Source: Methylolobus aquaticus
GTDB lineage: Bacteria > Pseudomonadota > Gammaproteobacteria > Methylococcales > Methylococcaceae
DNA length: 64,000 nucleotides
NCBI GenBank assembly: GCA_004168015.1
Contig: SEYW01000003.1
Span: 124,001-188,000, forward strand
Direction: 5' to 3'
Part shown: piece by piece, positions 27,317 through 36,547 of the stretch
How the letters are laid out: the number at the start of each line of letters is the position of its first letter
Position numbering within the stretch: the stretch's first letter is position 1
Position numbers and translations under genes: made by a program
Notes under the pieces: model-generated
What the model was told of the DNA's origin: nothing
What the model saw: only the letters and a program-made list of their open reading frames with translations
Databases searched by the model: none

Positions 27317-29100
27317 CGCCCGCGCAGGAACAGGCGATCGAGGTCCCGGGTACTGAACTGCACCCAGGTCGGCCGCCCGTGATTACACTGACCGCTGTTT
27401 TCCGTCGCTTCCATTTCGCGCAGCAGGGCATTCATCTCGGGCACAGTCAGTTTGCGATTGGCGCGGACCGAGCCATGACAGGCCAGTGTCGACAGAATCT
27501 CGTGGCGGTACTGTTCGAGGCGGGAACTGCGCCCGTGCAACACCAGATCCGACAGCAGATCGCGCACCAGGCTTTCGGCATCGACTTCGTCCAGCAGCGC
27601 CGGAATGCCGCGGATCAGCACCGAGCCGGGCCCGGCGCAGCTGAGTTCCAGTCCCAGAGCAGCGAGTTCCTCGCCATGCTCCTCCACAAGATCGGCCTCG
27701 GCTGCGCTGACCGCAATCTGGACCGGCAGCAGCAGCGGCTGGCAGGCAACGGCACCACAGGACCATTGCCGCTTGAGTTTCTCGTAAGTGATGCGCTCGT
27801 GAGCGGCATGCGCATCGACCACCACGAGCCCTTCCTGCGACTCCGCCAGAATGTACGCGCCATGGAGGTGCGCCAGCGCGAAACCGAGCGCCGGTATCTC
27901 CTGCCCGGTCGGCGCGGCCATTGGCGATCCCGCGCCTTCCGGGGAAGGCCGATACAGGTCGGCGTAAGCACGAACCTGATCGGCGACACCGAAGGACAAT
28001 GGCGCCTGGGCGGGGGTCCGGCTGCCGCCGAACGGCTGTGCCTCAGGGAAGGCCGGAGCCGGCGCTGACGCCAAACCGGTGGCCGTCTGCTCCTGCCCCG
28101 GCCGGTGATCGGCCAGGACTCTCTTGACCCCTCGGTGCAGAAAGTCATGGACCAGGCCGCTCTCGCGAAAGCGGACTTCGAGCTTGGCCGGGTGGGCATT
28201 TACATCGACCAGTACCGGATCGATCTCCAGATGCAGCACGTAGGCGGGATGACGTCCATGGTAGAGAACATCGTCGTAGGCCAGACGCAAGGCATGGCTG
28301 ACGATCTTGTCGCGAATCAGACGCCCGTTGACATAGAAGAACTGCAGGTCCGGCTGGCTGCGCGAGAAGGTCGGCAAGCCCAACCAGCCCGTCAGCCGCA
28401 GTTCGCCCACCGAAAAGTCCAGCCGCAGCGACTGCTGCAGAAACGCTTCGCCACACAGGAGTGCGACGCGCGCGCTCTGTTCATGATCATCGGTCGCGGG
28501 CCGCAGGTTCAGGATCTCACGCTGGTTGTGGCGGAGCTGAAAGCCGGTCCCGAAGCGGCTCAGTGCCATGCGCCGGATCAGCGTGTCGATATGCGAGAAC
28601 TCGGTCTTGTCCGACCGCAGGAACTTGCGCCGCGCCGGCGTATTGTAGAACAGGTCGCGAACCTCGACGGTCGTCCCCGGAGGATGCGCCGCGGGCTGAA
28701 ATTCGAAGCCGTCCTCGGTTCCGTCGGCGACGACCGACCAGCCGCAGGCGTCTTCCGCGGTACGCGAGGTCAGACGCAGGCGAGCGACCGAGCTGATGCT
28801 CGGCAGGGCCTCACCCCGAAAGCCCATGCTGCGAATCCGCTCCAGATCGCGCAGCGAAGCAATCTTGCTGGTCGCGTGACGGGACAGCGCCAGTGGCAGG
28901 TCCTCGCGGACAATACCGCAGCCGTCGTCGCGCACACGGATCAGCGCGAGCCCTCCCCGCTCGACATCGACGTGGACGGTTCCGGCACCCGCATCGAAGG
29001 CGTTCTCGAGCAATTCCTTGATAACCGATGCAGGCCTTTCAACCACTTCGCCGGCGGCAATCTGGTTGACCAGTTGGGGGGGCAGGATTTGGATACGCAT
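27313..29100 (-). CDS. mutL: DNA mismatch repair protein MutL
   Basis: 595 residues. N-terminal GHKL ATPase motifs: ELLENAFDAG, DDGCGI, ATSKI and GFRGEALPSI. A Pro-rich linker (about 330-400) leads to the C-terminal dimerisation domain. That domain has DAHAAHERITYE, close to the endonuclease motif DQHA(X)2E(X)4E with Q replaced by A, and ACHGSVRA plus CNHGRP, which also accompany endonuclease-type MutL. The start at 29100 fits the usual MRIQILPPQLVNQIAAGEV; the frame extends 45 codons upstream without homology. It diverges from fhs. Confidence 0.95.
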   Translation of the reverse strand: MRIQILPPQLVNQIAAGEVVERPASVIKELLENAFDAGAGTVHVDVERGGLALIRVRDDGCGIVREDLPLALSRHATSKIASLRDLERIRSMGFRGEALPSISSVARLRLTSRTAEDACGWSVVADGTEDGFEFQPAAHPPGTTVEVRDLFYNTPARRKFLRSDKTEFSHIDTLIRRMALSRFGTGFQLRHNQREILNLRPATDDHEQSARVALLCGEAFLQQSLRLDFSVGELRLTGWLGLPTFSRSQPDLQFFYVNGRLIRDKIVSHALRLAYDDVLYHGRHPAYVLHLEIDPVLVDVNAHPAKLEVRFRESGLVHDFLHRGVKRVLADHRPGQEQTATGLASAPAPAFPEAQPFGGSRTPAQAPLSFGVADQVRAYADLYRPSPEGAGSPMAAPTGQEIPALGFALAHLHGAYILAESQEGLVVVDAHAAHERITYEKLKRQWSCGAVACQPLLLPVQIAVSAAEADLVEEHGEELAALGLELSCAGPGSVLIRGIPALLDEVDAESLVRDLLSDLVLHGRSSRLEQYRHEILSTLACHGSVRANRKLTVPEMNALLREMEATENSGQCNHGRPTWVQFSTRDLDRLFLRGR

Positions 29101-29310
29101 GAGGTCAGCCGACACAACGGCCTTCATTGTAATGGGAAAGCGTCCGACTGATGCCGGGTGGCAGAAAAACCGCTCTGAAGGGCTGAAACTGGCTGTCCAA
29201 GTTGCTACCATCTTCGATGAATAACGGCTACCCAATGGTCCGCCACCCGAGGCTTGCCGCTACCCTGCACAACCGCGGGGACAGCGCAGGGAGCCCTTCA
29301 AGGAGTATCC

Positions 29311-30984
29311 ATGTCCGACATCGAAATTGCGCAATCCGCCCGGATGCGGCCCATCATCGAGCTTGCCCAAGACCTCCTGGGTATACCGCCTGAACACCTT
29401 GATCCGTATGGCCACTACAAGGCCAAACTGTCACTGGAATACATCGACCAACTGCCGGCCCGCCCCGATGCCAAGCTGGTGCTGGTAACGGCGATCAGCC
29501 CGACCCCGGCCGGAGAAGGCAAGACGACGACCACCGTCGGACTGGGGGACGCGCTGAACCGGCTCGGCAAAAGTACGATGATCTGCCTGCGTGAGCCGGC
29601 CCTGGGCCCCTGTTTCGGAGTCAAGGGCGGTGCCGCCGGGGGAGGCTATGCGCAGGTCGTTCCCATGGAGGACATCAACCTGCACTTTACGGGTGACTTC
29701 CATGCGCTCGCCGTAGCCCACAACCTGTTGTCGGCGATGATCGACAACCACCTCCACCACGGGAACGCGCTGAATCTCGACGCCCGTCAAGTCCATTGGA
29801 AACGCGTCGTGGACATGAACGACCGCGCGCTGCGGGACATCGTCGTCGGACTCGGCGGCGTTCCCAACGGTTTTCCGCGCCAGGACGGTTTCGACATCAT
29901 TGCGGCGTCAGAGGTCATGGCTATCCTTTGCCTGTCGAACTCGCTGCAGGAACTCAAGCATAGACTCGGCAACATCCTGGTCGGTTACACGCGCGGCGAC
30001 AACCGTCCGGTCTTCGCGCGTGACATCAACGCCCACGGGGCCATGGCGGTCCTGCTAAAGGATGCGCTGCGCCCGAATCTCGTGCAGACCCTCGAAAACA
30101 ACCCGGTACTGGTCCACGGCGGGCCCTTCGCAAACATTGCCCACGGCTGCAACTCGGTGGTTGCAACCAAAGCCTCCCTGAAACTCGCCGACATCGTCGT
30201 CACCGAAGCCGGCTTCGGCGCAGACCTGGGCGCCGAGAAATTCCTGGACATCAAATGCCGCAAGGCCGGGATCCAGCCTGACGCCGTCGTGCTGGTCGCG
30301 ACGGTGCGCGCTCTGAAATACCACGGCGGCGTTCCCGTCGCAGAGTTGCAAACCGAGAACCTCGCTGCGCTGGAAACCGGCTTTGCGAATCTGGCGCGGC
30401 ATTTCCAAAATCTGACTCAGCAATTCGGTCTGCCCTGCGTGGTCGCGATCAATCACTTCAGTTCCGACACCGACGCCGAGATCAATCTGCTGCAGCGCCG
30501 GGTGGGCGAACTGGGCGTACGGGCCGTGCTGTCCAAACACTGGGCGGAAGGCGGCAAGGGGGCGGAAGATCTCGCTCGGGAAGTGATGTCGACGCTCGAC
30601 AACGAGCCCCCCGAATTCCGCTTTCTGTATGACGAGCATGCGCCGCTTTGGGACAAGATCAAGGCCGTCGCCACGAAAATTTACGGTGCTGCCGACGTCA
30701 CGGCCGACTCCAAGGCGCGTGAACAACTGGCCCAGCTCAGCAAGGACTACAGCCACTTCCCGGTCTGCATTGCCAAGACTCAGTACTCGTTTTCCGGTGA
30801 TGCCAGCCTGAAGGGCGCCCCAACCGGCCATATTCTGTCGATACGCGAGGTCCGCCCCAGTCTTGGCGCCGAATTCGTCGTCGCTATCTGCGGCAACATG
30901 ATGACGATGCCTGGCTTGCCTCGAGTTCCGGCCGCGGAACATATCGACCTCGACGAGCAGGGCCGGATCACCGGTCTGTTTTAG
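29311..30984 (+). CDS. fhs: Formate-tetrahydrofolate ligase
   Basis: 557 residues. ATG at 29311 with AAGGAG seven bases before it. The nucleotide motif [15 protein letters not shown] (about 67-81), [18 protein letters not shown] and the C-terminal [10 protein letters not shown] match the family. The enzyme makes 10-formyl-THF from formate, ATP and THF in the cytoplasm, feeding purine and fMet synthesis or formate assimilation. It is a single gene, divergent from mutL. The 210-base gap to mutL shows no obvious riboswitch. Confidence 0.96.
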   Translation: MSDIEIAQSARMRPIIELAQDLLGIPPEHLDPYGHYKAKLSLEYIDQLPARPDAKLVLVTAISPTPAGEGKTTTTVGLGDALNRLGKSTMICLREPALGPCFGVKGGAAGGGYAQVVPMEDINLHFTGDFHALAVAHNLLSAMIDNHLHHGNALNLDARQVHWKRVVDMNDRALRDIVVGLGGVPNGFPRQDGFDIIAASEVMAILCLSNSLQELKHRLGNILVGYTRGDNRPVFARDINAHGAMAVLLKDALRPNLVQTLENNPVLVHGGPFANIAHGCNSVVATKASLKLADIVVTEAGFGADLGAEKFLDIKCRKAGIQPDAVVLVATVRALKYHGGVPVAELQTENLAALETGFANLARHFQNLTQQFGLPCVVAINHFSSDTDAEINLLQRRVGELGVRAVLSKHWAEGGKGAEDLAREVMSTLDNEPPEFRFLYDEHAPLWDKIKAVATKIYGAADVTADSKAREQLAQLSKDYSHFPVCIAKTQYSFSGDASLKGAPTGHILSIREVRPSLGAEFVVAICGNMMTMPGLPRVPAAEHIDLDEQGRITGLF

Positions 30985-31059
30985 CGGCACTACGCGCCTG
31001 CCTGTCAGGTCAAAGTCGCTGTCCATGAATGCCCAACGCTGTCGAGAAGAACTTGCAGC

Positions 31060-31557
31060 ATGACGAACACATCGGTCTACGACTTTGCTCTACGAACGCT
31101 TGGCGGACACCCGCTCAAGCTGGCCGACTTTCGCGGGCGCGTCCTGTTGATCGTCAACACCGCCAGTCGATGTGGCTTCACACCGCAGTATGCCGGCCTC
31201 GAACGGCTGCACCGGGATTACTCAGAGCGTGGCCTGACGGTCATCGGCGTTCCGTGCAATCAATTCGGAGCGCAGGAACCCGGAGATTCCGAGGCGATCG
31301 CCGCATTCTGCGACACGCATTACGGCGTCAGCTTTCCGCTGTCGGAAAAGGAGGAAGTGAACGGCGACGGAGCTCACCCCTTGTTCAACTACCTCAAGCA
31401 GAGCGCTCCCGGCCTCCTCGGCACTACCGCGATTAAGTGGAATTTCACGAAGTTTCTGGTGAATCGCGATGGCCAGGTCGTTGCTCGTTACGCGCCGACC
31501 GACGCGCCGGAGTCACTGCGCAGTGCGATCGAGCGGCTGCTGGACCAGAACCATTGA
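31060..31557 (+). CDS. Glutathione peroxidase-family thiol peroxidase
   Basis: 165 residues. The catalytic tetrad is in place: Cys38 (NTASRCGFTPQY), Gln68 (CNQFGAQEPG), Trp127 and Asn128 (KWNFTKF). The peroxidatic residue is Cys, not selenocysteine. Bacterial enzymes of this type often use thioredoxin rather than glutathione as reductant. It has no export signal and is therefore cytoplasmic. It is 75 bases downstream of fhs; co-transcription is possible but not shown. Confidence 0.92.
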   Translation: MTNTSVYDFALRTLGGHPLKLADFRGRVLLIVNTASRCGFTPQYAGLERLHRDYSERGLTVIGVPCNQFGAQEPGDSEAIAAFCDTHYGVSFPLSEKEEVNGDGAHPLFNYLKQSAPGLLGTTAIKWNFTKFLVNRDGQVVARYAPTDAPESLRSAIERLLDQNH

Positions 31558-31676
31558 ACACGCAACGGGCCCAAGGGCTCAGAAAAACCGGCTGCGAACG
31601 CCGCGCGCCGACGGGTGGGGGACGGAAGCGCCGGATCATCTATCGGTAACTTCCGGCAGCCAGCCAGATCCGGAAC

Positions 31677-32885
31677 ATGAGTAACACGGACAGCAACTTC
31701 GAGGCTGACAGAGCGACCATACTGGCCGTCGACGACATGCCGGAAAACCTCGTGGTTCTGGGTGAACTGTTGCAGCCCCATTACCGCGTGCGGGCAGTGA
31801 ATAACGGCACACGTGCGCTTCGGGCCGCCGCCAGCGCGCCGCACCCGGACCTCATCCTGCTGGATGTGATGATGCCCGACATGGATGGATATTCGGTGCT
31901 TCAGGAATTGCAGGCTAATCCATCGACCAGGGACATCCCGGTCATTTTCGTGACCGCAATGGACCAGATGGACGACGAGGAACGTGGACTCGACCTGGGC
32001 GCGGTCGACTACATCACCAAGCCGATCCGCCCGGCGATCCTGCTCGCGCGCGTTCGGAACCATCTCGAACTGAAACGAACACGCGACTGGCTGAAGGACC
32101 AGACGGGGTTTCTGGAGTCGGAGGTCGCGCGGCGCATCCGTGAAAACCAGCTGATTCAGGACGTCAGCATCCGCGCCCTCGCCAATCTCGCCGAAACCCG
32201 CGACTGGGAGACCGGAAACCATATCCGACGCACTCAGGCCTTTGTGTCGTTGCTGGCCAATGCGCTGCGCGGCCATCCCCGCTTTGCGGAAGCCCTGACG
32301 CCGCGTCGCCTCGAACTGATCGTCAAGGCCGCACCGCTGCACGACATTGGCAAGGTCGGCATTCCCGATCAGATACTGCTCAAGGACTCACGGCTGACCG
32401 AGTCGGAATTCGAGATCATGAAGACCCATAGCCGGCTAGGCGCGGATGCCATTGACAAAGCCATGCGCGGCGCTCTGAACAGCGACGATTACGCGACGCT
32501 GCAAAAACACTGCCGGCTGGGATTTGAGGCGCTCGACCGCAGTGGTCAGGAAATCGAGGGTAGTCCACTCGCCTTCCTTGAAATCGCGAAGGAGATCGCG
32601 CTGCGGCATCACGAGAAATGGGATGGCAGCGGATACCCCGACGGACTGGCGGGCGAGGCAATACCGGTGCCCGCCCGCCTGATGGCTCTGGCTGACGTGT
32701 TCGACGCTCTGATCAGCCGTCGCGTCTACAAGGAACCGATCCCGCTGGACGAAACGGAAGGGATCATCGTGGCGGGTCGTGGCAGGCACTTCGACGCGGA
32801 TGTCGTCGACGCCTTCATGGCGCTCAGGGAGGAGTTCGCCGCGGTTGCATTCCGTTATCCGGACCAAACCCCGCCAAACCGCTAG
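31677..32885 (+). CDS. Response regulator with HD-GYP cyclic-di-GMP phosphodiesterase output
   Basis: 402 residues. A receiver domain (about 12-130) with phospho-acceptor Asp63 in LILLDVMMPDMDG, the switch Thr in FVTAMD and Lys in YITKPI precedes a linker helix and an HD-GYP domain: HDIGKVGIPD and HHEKWDGSGYPDGL are intact, so it should hydrolyse c-di-GMP. It is RpfG-like in layout. No histidine kinase is next to it, so the partner is unknown. No transmembrane segment is present. Confidence 0.93.
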   Translation: MSNTDSNFEADRATILAVDDMPENLVVLGELLQPHYRVRAVNNGTRALRAAASAPHPDLILLDVMMPDMDGYSVLQELQANPSTRDIPVIFVTAMDQMDDEERGLDLGAVDYITKPIRPAILLARVRNHLELKRTRDWLKDQTGFLESEVARRIRENQLIQDVSIRALANLAETRDWETGNHIRRTQAFVSLLANALRGHPRFAEALTPRRLELIVKAAPLHDIGKVGIPDQILLKDSRLTESEFEIMKTHSRLGADAIDKAMRGALNSDDYATLQKHCRLGFEALDRSGQEIEGSPLAFLEIAKEIALRHHEKWDGSGYPDGLAGEAIPVPARLMALADVFDALISRRVYKEPIPLDETEGIIVAGRGRHFDADVVDAFMALREEFAAVAFRYPDQTPPNR

Positions 32886-33031
32886 CCGATACCACAACCG
32901 AGCATCGCTCGGACAACGCCCTTGATTTCGGGATTGTTATCGGCTGGTCAACATCCGATGCCGCCGCATCGTGGCTCCGGCGCCGGGGCGATCAGGCAGA
33001 GATCGCCCCAACGGCCAGCGTGAAAGGACAT

Positions 33032-33937
33032 TCAACCGGTTCGGGCCCTTATCTGGCGCACGACCCATTCAATGACCATAACGGCATGGTCCCACATCCG
33101 GCGAGCCGCAGCCGCAAGGACGTTCCCCGCATCCTTTGCCGTGAGGCGAGCCAGCCGACCGCCCCACGCACGGGCGGCGAACGGGGCACCGAAGGCACCG
33201 ACCAGTGCGCCGATCACCGTCATGCCGGAAAACCACGATTCGGCTTCCGGCGCAGGCGCGCTTGCCGGTGCAGCCGCACTGGACATCCCGGTTCGATCAA
33301 CATCCGCGGGCGCCAACACCTGAGTCGGCGCAGGCCCCGGGCCGTAGTGGTCCCGAATCACCTGATCGGTCAAGCCCGGAATGCTCGGAAACGGCGCACT
33401 GCCCTTACCGACGATCAGCTGTGCCTTCATGCCCTTTTCCATGTGCTGCGCGATATCGCAGTGCACCAGATAGGTCTTGTCCTCGTTGGGCAGGATCAGC
33501 GTGCCGCTGATCTTGGCCGGCCCGGTGACTTCAAGATGGAACATGCCCTTGTCGTACATGTACTTCGGCAGGCCATGCATCATCCATTGATGACGGATGT
33601 GATCCTCGTTGATGAAGTGCACGGTCAGCTTGGTGCAAGGCTCGAAGCGAAACTCCTGCTGGTCGAACGCGAACATCGTTCCGGGAAAATTCTTCGAATA
33701 CTTATGCCCGGCGCGTACCGTCACTTCCTTGGTCGCGGCGATCTTGCTACATCCATCCGGCAGGCGATCTTTGTTCTGCCCCATGATCATGCCGCCATCC
33801 ATATCCATCAAATGGCCGTCACCATGATCCATCAGCATCGTGTGTTCGACGATTTCGTTGGATTCACCGGCAGGGTAAGCCGTCGTCGAAACGGCCGCGA
33901 CAGCAGAGGCCAGGAGTAAGCGTCTGAGCGTGTTCAT
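33032..33937 (-). CDS. Exported single-domain cupredoxin with C-terminal membrane anchor
   Basis: 301 residues. A signal peptide (about 1-23) is followed by a Met/His-rich stretch (residues 31-53, with HTMLMDHGDGHLMDMDG) that could bind copper loosely. The cupredoxin fold covers about 66-178. Type-1 copper ligands can be placed as His116 (HIRHQW), Cys160 (YLVHCD), His165 and Met170, with Cys-His-Met spacing 5 and 5. A Pro/Ala-rich linker leads to a hydrophobic segment (about 236-255) and a basic tail. It is the last gene of a three-gene copper cluster, eight bases after the multicopper oxidase. A TTG at 33949 would overlap that gene. Likely role: periplasmic electron carrier or copper donor; inferred. 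Confidence 0.8.
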   Translation of the reverse strand: MNTLRRLLLASAVAAVSTTAYPAGESNEIVEHTMLMDHGDGHLMDMDGGMIMGQNKDRLPDGCSKIAATKEVTVRAGHKYSKNFPGTMFAFDQQEFRFEPCTKLTVHFINEDHIRHQWMMHGLPKYMYDKGMFHLEVTGPAKISGTLILPNEDKTYLVHCDIAQHMEKGMKAQLIVGKGSAPFPSIPGLTDQVIRDHYGPGPAPTQVLAPADVDRTGMSSAAAPASAPAPEAESWFSGMTVIGALVGAFGAPFAARAWGGRLARLTAKDAGNVLAAAARRMWDHAVMVIEWVVRQIRARTG

Positions 33938-33945
33938 CGGGAATC

Positions 33946-35694
33946 TCAACCGGAAGTCTTGCTACGGAACTGGGTGATGAACTGGTTGGAAAGCGCCATC
34001 ACTCGCTCACGGTGAACAAACAAGAAGTAACCCAAGGTGCCCAACAAAAGGCCAAAGAACAGGTTTCCCCAGGTGCCTGAAGCGGATGCGGCCGGTGCGG
34101 CGGCAGTCGCAGTCGGAGTTGCCGCCGGCGCGGCCGGAACCTCGGTTTCGGGCAGAGCCAGACTGCCCCAGTCATCCGCCCATTCCTGCCAGACCGGTAC
34201 TTTCTTTTCCCAGAATTCCTTCGTGAAGTACGGCTTGAGGTCCATCCCGTGAGTCTTGGGAAGCCCCTTGTCATCGATGTACTGCTTGTAGACCAACAAG
34301 CTGATGCTGCCACCCTCGCCGACCCCATCGGTTGTAAAGGCCTTCTCGGTATGGTCGTGGAACATCCATATGCCCGACCCGAAACTGTGCAGGCCATCGT
34401 TGGTGGTGTTGATCTCGAGATCCAGTCGCTGCGCGGGGGCCATGGCGTATACGTCGCGCGTCACGCGCGCCTCGGGCCGCTGCGGCACACCGTCATAGTG
34501 GGTTTCAGTCGCCTTGTGACCATGGATATGCAAGGCCAGGCTCTCCGTATGCCCATTCAAAATGCGCAATTTAATCTTCTGATTGGGCTCGGCCACGATC
34601 AGCGACTCGCGCAATGTGTACGGAAATGCACGACCATTCAGCAAGTAGTAGTCATCCGTCGCGTCCGTGATGTCGTATTCCTGGTTGATTGCCCGGGCGA
34701 TCAGACGCGGGTCGTTGTACGACTGCGTCAGCTTGTGCAGTTCCTTGTCGACCGACTGGTAGTGGATGTCGTATTCCTGTTGATACTCCGCAGCAACGGC
34801 CGCGGACGGGTGCCGTACTTGCCCGGCCCCGACGTTCAGGGTCTGGACCCAGTTGTTCGGACGGTTTTCCTCCACGACCAACATGCCCGCCAATCCCATC
34901 GGAATGTGGGTGTGCGGCTGCACGTGGCAGTGGTAATACATGGTGCCGGCCTGACGCGGCTTGATCACATAGGTCTTGCTCTGACCCGGCATGACGTCCA
35001 TCTGACTCGTCTGTCCGACACCGTCATTGCCGTCGCCGCTGTGATCCATGAATGGATGATCGACGCCATGCAGATGGATGGAATGCGGGAAGTAGTGGCT
35101 GTTCTCGAGCGTGATCCACACGACATCGCCCTGCTCCACGCGAATCACCGGAGCCGGTGCCCTGAGATACGGATTGGCTTCAGCGCTGGCGAAACTCTTC
35201 GTGGACATATCGCGCGTCTTCGGGGCGAATACCCAGAAGGCGGGCTGGATGCCGGGCGCCACGTCGAAGGTTGGCACGACGCCCGGGAAGTCGGGCGAGT
35301 GCCCGTTGACTTCGATAACTTCCAGCTTGATCACGATATGGTCGGGGTCGCCGTCCCCGTCGATATCGTTCGTCTTACTGATGGCGTCCGCAGCGAGCTG
35401 CGTATCCATCAAGGTCTGCATGGAGATATTGTTCGTGCCCTTCACGAACGCCGCAATGTCGGCAGGATTGTCCGGATCGCACACCCGCGATTCCTGGATC
35501 GCAACGCCCTCGAGGGTTTGCGCATCGCGCCAGATCGAAGGTGTTCCGGTGTCACAGAACGGCTCCGATTTGCCGGGCGCCACTTTGGCGCTCGGCGGAG
35601 GCATATTGACGGCACTGGCGGGTGCGGCCCCGAGGGCGAGCATCGCACCGGCGAGGAAAGCAAACGAGCGATTGATCATCTTGCACGGGGCCAT
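33946..35694 (-). CDS. Two-domain multicopper oxidase, exported and membrane-anchored
   Basis: 582 residues from the ATG at 35694 (or 567 from the ATG at 35679, which begins directly before the signal peptide). Domain 1 has His204, HLHG 207-210 and HCH 255-257, His261 and Met266: a complete type-1 site plus half a trinuclear site. Domain 2 has HIHGH 389-393 and HDH 446-448 but no Cys, so only trinuclear ligands. A DxDxDGDxD calcium-loop-like motif lies at 110-118. An Ala/Pro/Thr linker (about 517-540) precedes a C-terminal transmembrane helix (about 543-560). Four HxH motifs point to O2 reduction to water; nitrite reductase is less likely. The electron donor and substrate are unknown. Confidence 0.85.
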   Translation of the reverse strand: MAPCKMINRSFAFLAGAMLALGAAPASAVNMPPPSAKVAPGKSEPFCDTGTPSIWRDAQTLEGVAIQESRVCDPDNPADIAAFVKGTNNISMQTLMDTQLAADAISKTNDIDGDGDPDHIVIKLEVIEVNGHSPDFPGVVPTFDVAPGIQPAFWVFAPKTRDMSTKSFASAEANPYLRAPAPVIRVEQGDVVWITLENSHYFPHSIHLHGVDHPFMDHSGDGNDGVGQTSQMDVMPGQSKTYVIKPRQAGTMYYHCHVQPHTHIPMGLAGMLVVEENRPNNWVQTLNVGAGQVRHPSAAVAAEYQQEYDIHYQSVDKELHKLTQSYNDPRLIARAINQEYDITDATDDYYLLNGRAFPYTLRESLIVAEPNQKIKLRILNGHTESLALHIHGHKATETHYDGVPQRPEARVTRDVYAMAPAQRLDLEINTTNDGLHSFGSGIWMFHDHTEKAFTTDGVGEGGSISLLVYKQYIDDKGLPKTHGMDLKPYFTKEFWEKKVPVWQEWADDWGSLALPETEVPAAPAATPTATAAAPAASASGTWGNLFFGLLLGTLGYFLFVHRERVMALSNQFITQFRSKTSG

Positions 35695-35777
35695 TGCGGC
35701 GTAGTGTGTGTAGCGCTAATTACGTCGGGCGACGTCCCTATCGTTCTCCCGAAGTGTCTCTCCAGATCGGGCAGGGA

Positions 35778-36365
35778 TCAGGCTGCCTTCTTTTTCTTCA
35801 GCAACTTGTCCACGATCGCCTGGAAGGCCGGATTCGACAGATAAAGGATGTAACCGACGGCAATCAGGATCACGGCGATCACGATGAACGTGGTGGTCGA
35901 GATTCCGCTGGCCGATGCACCCACCTTGAACGGGACGTGCGCGTCGACTTTTTGTCCTTCGTTCACCAGCGTGACATGCGCCAGGTAAGGACCGGGTTCC
36001 GTCAGGTTCAGCTGTGTGTTGTAGGTCCCCTTGGGGTTCTTCGTGGGCGCTTGGTAGAACACACGGGTGCCGGCAGGCTCCTTCGTAATCTCGAACTCCA
36101 CCGTCATCTCGCGCAGCGCTTTGCCCTCGTAGTCGAATACGATGGTGACCGGGCCCACTTCGGGAATGTCGTTACAGTACTCTGTGGTTCCGCCGATCTG
36201 CGGCTGATAAGCCGTGAAATGCACCAAGTGCGGCCCGACGTTAATCCGGCACTTGTCTGCCTCGACGCTCGCACCGCCATGGGCCCAGCTGGCCGACGGG
36301 GCCAATGCAGCCAGGAACAGGGTGATAACGAGCAGTCCGCCCCTTATAAAATTGGATGTACGCAT
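35778..36365 (-). CDS. Unknown exported protein with C-terminal anchor, first gene of the copper cluster
   Basis: 195 residues. Signal peptide to about residue 28 (cleavage near SWA-HGG), then a mature start HGGASVEADKC, a beta-rich domain of about 115 residues, a transmembrane helix (about 159-177, TFIVIAVILIAVGYILYL) and a Lys-rich cytoplasmic tail (LLKKKKAA). Two Cys (39, 64) and His29, His46 and His49 are conserved-looking and might form a disulfide or bind copper. I do not recognise a named family; the layout recalls FixH-like or copper-chaperone accessory proteins. It lies 83 bases upstream of the multicopper oxidase on the same strand. Confidence 0.7.
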   Translation of the reverse strand: MRTSNFIRGGLLVITLFLAALAPSASWAHGGASVEADKCRINVGPHLVHFTAYQPQIGGTTEYCNDIPEVGPVTIVFDYEGKALREMTVEFEITKEPAGTRVFYQAPTKNPKGTYNTQLNLTEPGPYLAHVTLVNEGQKVDAHVPFKVGASASGISTTTFIVIAVILIAVGYILYLSNPAFQAIVDKLLKKKKAA

Positions 36366-36547
36366 AAGATCTTCCCTCGCTTGCAGTTCAAGGTTGTTGT
36401 ATTTCTCTATCCGGAACTCAGAACAGAGTGTCTGGCTGGTCGTACGCTACGCGCTCGGAATGCCCGGATGCCGTTTCACCCGGCCTCAGCTTGAGGAGTG
36501 GCGACTATACATTAGCGTGCGCTCAACGGTCAAAACCTGACGTTTTG

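Noticed and set aside
29101-29310. THF or purine riboswitch before fhs
   Set aside because: Core motifs absent; only a normal ribosome site is visible.
33946-35694. Copper nitrite reductase NirK
   Set aside because: The protein has four HxH motifs including HCH, as in oxidases, rather than the single type-2 His set of NirK.
34249-35844. 531-codon plus-strand frame opposite the multicopper oxidase
   Set aside because: Shadow; the minus strand has signal peptide, copper ligands and anchor.
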